Shown here piece after piece: positions 60,563 to 64,000 of a DNA stretch of 64,000 nucleotides (positions are counted from its first letter, which is position 1; every line of letters starts with the position of its first letter). The notes under the pieces are model-generated. The model worked only from the letters and a program-made list of their open reading frames with translations, was not told the DNA's origin and did not search any database. This DNA is from Ampelomyces quisqualis (taxonomy: Eukaryota > Ascomycota > Dothideomycetes > Pleosporales > Phaeosphaeriaceae), in assembly GCA_018398575.1 (NCBI GenBank), contig JAGTXZ010000008.1:1922001-1986000 (forward strand). The letters run 5' to 3'. A program made the translations under genes and the position numbers.

Positions 60563-61126
60563 ATGTCTGTCAAGTACGCGGAGTACGTTATCTTCGCGAT
60601 CATAACCAGCACCTACGCCGCCCTCACCTTCTTCAGCCAACTCGTCCCGTACAAGGTTCCAGCCACCACCGACAAGTTCCTGATTGTGGACGGCAACATC
60701 GACTACCTCTACGACCTGGTAATTCGCCTAGATCACATGCTCGAGGTCATCTACTTCGGCTTCCTCATTGCGCTACTCACCCTAGGGCTTTGCTACGGAC
60801 AGCTACAGCGACGCGCGACACACTTGGAGCAGGGGGTGAATGTATTGGCGCAGACGGCGATGGTCACGGGTGTGTCGCGTATCGTAGGCATTGCAGCGGA
60901 TCAGCATCCAGCCTACGGAACAGTCGAAGAAAAGGAGAAATGTGCTGCTGCCACTCTAGACAGCCTTGTGGAACGAATTGAACGCCTCGAGGCTCTACGG
61001 GCTGTCGACATCATGCGCATCGCGACGCTCGAGCTGAACGCTATCTACGCACAGCAGTCTGGCGTGCAGGAAGAGGGTGCAGCATTGCCACCATATCACG
61101 AAGATTCTGCGCAGCCTGCTTTGTGA
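60563..61126 (+). CDS. hypothetical two-helix membrane protein
   Basis: Single exon, 187 residues. The ATG at 60563 was chosen for its strong context (CACACCATGTCT); the longer open frame upstream lacks an ATG. Two hydrophobic segments are visible: residues about 8-29 (YVIFAIITSTYAALTFFSQL) and about 56-77 (VIYFGFLIALLTLGLCYGQL). A predicted helical, partly coiled-coil C-terminal half follows (TLDSLVERIERLEALRAVDI). The tail PPYHEDSAQPAL is acidic and Pro-containing. I do not recognise the family. Such short lineage-specific membrane proteins are frequent in ascomycetes. No splice signals are needed. Confidence 0.6.
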   Translation: MSVKYAEYVIFAIITSTYAALTFFSQLVPYKVPATTDKFLIVDGNIDYLYDLVIRLDHMLEVIYFGFLIALLTLGLCYGQLQRRATHLEQGVNVLAQTAMVTGVSRIVGIAADQHPAYGTVEEKEKCAAATLDSLVERIERLEALRAVDIMRIATLELNAIYAQQSGVQEEGAALPPYHEDSAQPAL

Positions 61127-61723
61127 GGTAACCCGCGAATCATGATCGGGTATGAAGCAAAGGTGAATGGATAATGGAATACGAATTCGCGAAGTGAAGC
61201 TTTTCGAGTCTCCTTGCAGCATTTGATGATCTTGAACGGTTGCCGCATCTTAAAAGAGGATTGCAGCTCAGCCAGGGTGGGCGGTAAGACCCGGGAGAAA
61301 GTCACGATTGGTGAGAACAATAGGGAATTAGAAACTCTAACAATGATTGTAGCTCATTCCAAGCATACTGCCATTGCAGAGATGCACATTGGTGATGCAT
61401 GTGTAACCTATATATCTTGTATCGGAATTACTAAAAGTGCGGCAATTTCCATAACCAGCAAACCTAACAGTTGTTCTTACGGGAAGCCAACACCCAGACG
61501 GATATGAAGCTACTCCCTTGCTAGTGGAGGATTCGTGAGTCCAAGCACAACGACCATGCTCAGGTCGCAAAGAAGAAAGCTTTTCAAAAGATGCCTATAT
61601 AAACACTTCACATGTCTCTCGTAGCTTATCGTATCTACTATTCTCTAGTTTTCCACCACAACCATTACTAATACAAGCAACCAACTACCTAAGCAACCAA
61701 CTACCTAAGCAACCAGAAACACT
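61127..61723. promoter_or_regulatory. intergenic region with TATA box and leader repeat
   Basis: About 600 bases. A clear TATATAAA lies at 61596-61603, about 120 bp before the ATG of the next small gene. The leader has a 16-bp unit, AAGCAACCAACTACCT, repeated two and a half times at 61675-61714. No gene is supported in the first 450 bases. Confidence 0.5.
61675..61714 (+). repeat. 16-bp tandem repeat in the leader
   Basis: AAGCAACCAACTACCT occurs at 61675-61690 and 61691-61706, followed by the first eight bases again. It lies just upstream of the ATG at 61724, so it is probably transcribed as 5' leader. CA-rich unstructured leaders are common in well-translated fungal mRNAs. Confidence 0.8.
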
Positions 61724-61975
61724 ATGTCCTTACTACCTAATCAGTTATGCATTCCTCAAACCATCGCATACATCTCCCTCGCCATCACAAGTGGCGCGAT
61801 CCTTTCCGTCGGTATCATGGAGTGGCTGAACGGAAGACGAGGAGTGGAGAGAAAGGGTGTTGGCTGTTCTCGAGGAGATGACGGAGCAGTGACAGAGTCG
61901 ATGAGGAGGAGGAGAAAACCACATAGAATTAGGTGTGAAGGAAGATTGTGGTCGGAGGAGGATCATAAAACTTGA
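61724..61975 (+). CDS. small hypothetical protein with one hydrophobic helix
   Basis: 83 residues, single exon. Support comes from a TATA box and CA-rich leader upstream and a good start context (AACACTATGTCC). Residues about 13-32 are hydrophobic (TIAYISLAITSGAILSVGIM), suitable for a membrane anchor or signal peptide. The C-terminal half is strongly basic (RRRRKPHRIR). No similarity recognised. The basic tail could be out-of-frame sequence if an intron or sequencing error is present. The next frame over also stays open for a short distance (VLAVLEEMTEQ). Confidence 0.45.
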   Translation: MSLLPNQLCIPQTIAYISLAITSGAILSVGIMEWLNGRRGVERKGVGCSRGDDGAVTESMRRRRKPHRIRCEGRLWSEEDHKT

Positions 61976-62492
61976 CCTTTTACACACTGATAGGAAAGCG
62001 GGACATTTGAAAAAACGGTGCAAAAAAAACTCTAACCTCCCTCCAATAGCAAAAATTGAACTCACGCCCCGTACAAGCTCAGTTCACCTAGAATATTCAA
62101 TCGCGTCAGATATTGGTCGCATCTCACCAGGAAATGCTTCCGCACAATACGAAGTTAGACTAAAGGCGCTCCTGAAAGCTGGGCCGATCATTCTCTGTAG
62201 TAGGTGGAGAGTTGGGAGCGTTATATAGTAAATGGATGCGAAGGTGATGCGGGACGCGTGGCACGCGCAATCCAAGGTGAAGGCTAGCGGGGTAAACTTG
62301 GATTTGCAGAAAAAGAGTAAGACTAATGCAAGCCATTCTGGGTGAAGGTGAACAGTGTCATCTCAAAAGTTGTCGGGCGTAGAATGAAAACAAGGTTTTT
62401 TTTTGGTAATTTGCGCGTCCATTGAGATCGTGCCGTGGTATAGCACTGTCCAGACTGACTCCCAATCTCCAGAATGCTACTCATACATGTTC
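61976..62492. other. intergenic region, nothing recognised
   Basis: About 515 bases between a + strand small gene and the convergent 3' end of the RING gene. Frames here are short. An A-run near 62,022 and a T-run near 62,396 may belong to 3' ends. Confidence 0.4.
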
Positions 62493-63533
62493 TCACGATT
62501 TGTGTACCTCCGCCCCAATCCTGCCCTGCAAGGCCTTCTTTCCATCCTCAAACTCGTTCCATCCCATTGTGCCCTCAATCCTCCCATGTTTCTCCACCAG
62601 GTACCTACGCATCTTGATGGTCACCAGCATGCCCCACAGTAAGTATCCCGTCTGCGTACTATACTGCAACCACCGTGCCTGCGGCCTCTTCATACGTTGC
62701 AGCGCATCGAGCACGTCGTAGAAGCACTGGATTAGATCGGGTGACTGATCGGCGTGTTTGGACTTTTTTGCGAGGTGTTGAAAGAAAGTGGCGTGGATTA
62801 TGGAGTCGATGACAGTGCACTCTGCTTCGTACTCTGTCTTATCGGATTGTTTGGTGTAGGGTCCGGGCTGGAGATACCCACTTCTCACAACGTCTTCCAT
62901 GTCCAGACCTGTTCGTGTGGCCAGCGTGAGTGTTGTAATGCCCTCCCACTCGAACAGTTGTGTATTGCAGGTGCAGCACCGATTGTTGCGAGGATCGAAC
63001 CGCGTGGCGAACCACATGATGCAGCGATAGTGCGCCCAGTGCCCGCAAGGCCATAACGGAAGAAAGGTCGATGTTACCGGTGGCTGGGCGTTGAGTCCTT
63101 CATGTGTGGCGTTGATGGGCGTGTTCCATGGATAAAAACATACACAGCAGGTAGCATCGGGATGGAGAGGCTTGTTGTGGAGTGGAGCAGACTGCATTAA
63201 TACGCCGTCTACAAAGCGCAGTAAAGAAGGTGGCGAGCGCGCTGCTGCTTGCACAGTCGACTGTGACGCGATGGTTTTGACTCCCCGATCTTCGCTCGCT
63301 TTAGACTTGACAGACGCGGGCGTCAGCTCAATGGAAGGCACATCATTGGCTGGCGATGTCGTCTCATATTCCAGTACAGTCGAAGCGCTCGCGGCAGGGA
63401 ATCGTTGAACAAAAGAAGTGTTCGGCGTTGATTGTTGCTGTCCGCCTGATTGTACGATTGTAGAGAGGTGTAGCAGCGCCGCATCAGCCACAGATTGAGA
63501 AACGGGCGAGGAGTAGGCGGCCTGAGCTGACAT
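62493..63533 (-). CDS. RING-H2 finger protein
   Basis: Single exon on the - strand, 346 residues. A disordered Ser/Thr/Gln/Ala-rich N-terminal third is followed by a RING-H2 domain at residues 129-189. The ligands C129, C132, C163, H165, H168, C171, C186 and C189 have spacing C-x2-C-x30-C-x1-H-x2-H-x2-C-x14-C-x2-C. All eight zinc ligands are present (CVCFYPW, WPCGHWAHYRC, RCCTCN). The first loop is long. A helical C-terminal region follows, with FFQHLAKKSKHADQ and a final basic segment. RING-H2 domains usually act as E3 ubiquitin ligases by binding E2 enzymes (family knowledge); substrate unknown. No membrane helix is evident. The ATG at 63533 begins MSAQAAYSSP and is the first in frame. Confidence 0.82.
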   Translation of the reverse strand: MSAQAAYSSPVSQSVADAALLHLSTIVQSGGQQQSTPNTSFVQRFPAASASTVLEYETTSPANDVPSIELTPASVKSKASEDRGVKTIASQSTVQAAARSPPSLLRFVDGVLMQSAPLHNKPLHPDATCCVCFYPWNTPINATHEGLNAQPPVTSTFLPLWPCGHWAHYRCIMWFATRFDPRNNRCCTCNTQLFEWEGITTLTLATRTGLDMEDVVRSGYLQPGPYTKQSDKTEYEAECTVIDSIIHATFFQHLAKKSKHADQSPDLIQCFYDVLDALQRMKRPQARWLQYSTQTGYLLWGMLVTIKMRRYLVEKHGRIEGTMGWNEFEDGKKALQGRIGAEVHKS

Positions 63534-64000
63534 CGTGAACGTAGTGCCTTGGCGCGCTTAGAGTTGAGTTTTATGGAACTTGGCAAAAGGGAAGACAGGG
63601 CAGTTGATACGATAAAGGATAAGGTGGGGAGGTGCTAATCAGGAAAGAGGGATGGCGCCAGGCGGTGAAGGAGAGGAAGTCGCAATCACAGGTGAAGGTG
63701 AGTACCTATATTTTCGGCTTCCCTGTAGACCACTTCAAGCTATTATTGTGCACAAAATCTTCTGGGTGAAAAGGTCACAGCAATGCTGGGTAGTGATAAG
63801 CAATATACAAGCAGGGTTGATGCGCTGGGAGACTATGGTCCCCACCAAGCCCGTACATCGCGCCATCCTAGGACGTCACATTCAGAGTTGGGAAAGGCCA
63901 TTAGTGTAACCATCATATCAACCGAAGTTAAACTAAGTCAATGCTCCATGAGACTGCGCCTCTTTGCTTCCCGGAGCACTTTTCAAGCTCTCCTCTTCAT
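63534..64000. other. intergenic region at the right edge
   Basis: Upstream side of the RING gene. A + strand open frame at 63652-63909 begins with a possible ATG and has no recognisable domain. It contains GTGAGTACC followed only 31 bases later by TGTAG, too short for an intron. I do not support it as a gene. Confidence 0.3.

Noticed and set aside
63652..63909. 85-codon + strand open frame near the right edge
   Set aside because: No domain, no recognisable neighbours, and it lies in the probable promoter of the RING gene.
1..64000. tRNA genes, rRNA, CRISPR arrays, bacterial-style operons
   Set aside because: None seen. The repeats present are LTRs and short tandem units; gene structure with introns is eukaryotic.

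Overview
The window looks like a filamentous ascomycete chromosome, most likely a Dothideomycete such as a member of the Pleosporales (inference from style, not from a search). It has two sharply different halves. Positions 1 to about 45,990 are AT-rich, saturated with TAA/TAG stops and depleted of CpA/TpG in favour of TpA. This is the footprint of repeat-induced point mutation (RIP, C to T at CpA on both strands). Positions 45,990-64,000 have balanced composition, short introns with GTAnGT-type donors and ordinary housekeeping genes. This is the two-compartment layout known from Leptosphaeria-type genomes.

The AT-rich half is a nest of dead LTR retrotransposons that can be unpicked from LTR pairs, target-site duplications and homology of the flanks. 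A gypsy element (G, + strand) was interrupted in its RNase H region by a second gypsy element (D, - strand). D was interrupted by a third gypsy (A, 7222-25251, 184-bp LTRs). A carries a copia element (F, 12690-18225, 195-bp LTRs) inside its reverse transcriptase. The same G remnant was also hit by a chromovirus-type gypsy (C, 30436-45324, 274-bp LTRs). C carries a further gypsy (B, 35546-43394, 218-bp LTRs, perfect 5-bp duplication) inserted just before its chromodomain. B and D are the same family. A copia pol relic (E) fills the left edge and truncates D at 6948/6949. A, B and C each hold extra coding-like sequence between integrase and the 3' LTR: Cys-rich sense ORFs in A and B, and Ser/Lys-rich antisense ORFs in A and C. 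This is the least familiar material in the window.

The gene-bearing half reads from left to right as follows. First come two neighbouring genes for probable nuclear proteins (46512-48475 with a CCCH zinc finger; 49650-52544). Then come an F-box protein with an FBXO31-like C-terminal domain (53834-55368) and a Duc1/DUF1769 family protein (55824-56948). Convergent with the latter is homoisocitrate dehydrogenase of the alpha-aminoadipate lysine pathway (58308-57134, - strand), with a Gcn4/CPC1-type TGAGTCA site upstream. Next are a secreted intradiol ring-cleavage dioxygenase with four exons (58988-60139), a two-helix membrane protein (60563-61126), a small one-helix protein (61724-61975) and a RING-H2 protein (63533-62493, - strand). 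Exon structures were derived by hand from splice signals and reading-frame continuity. I saw no tRNA, rRNA or CRISPR array, and no complete intact transposon gene.
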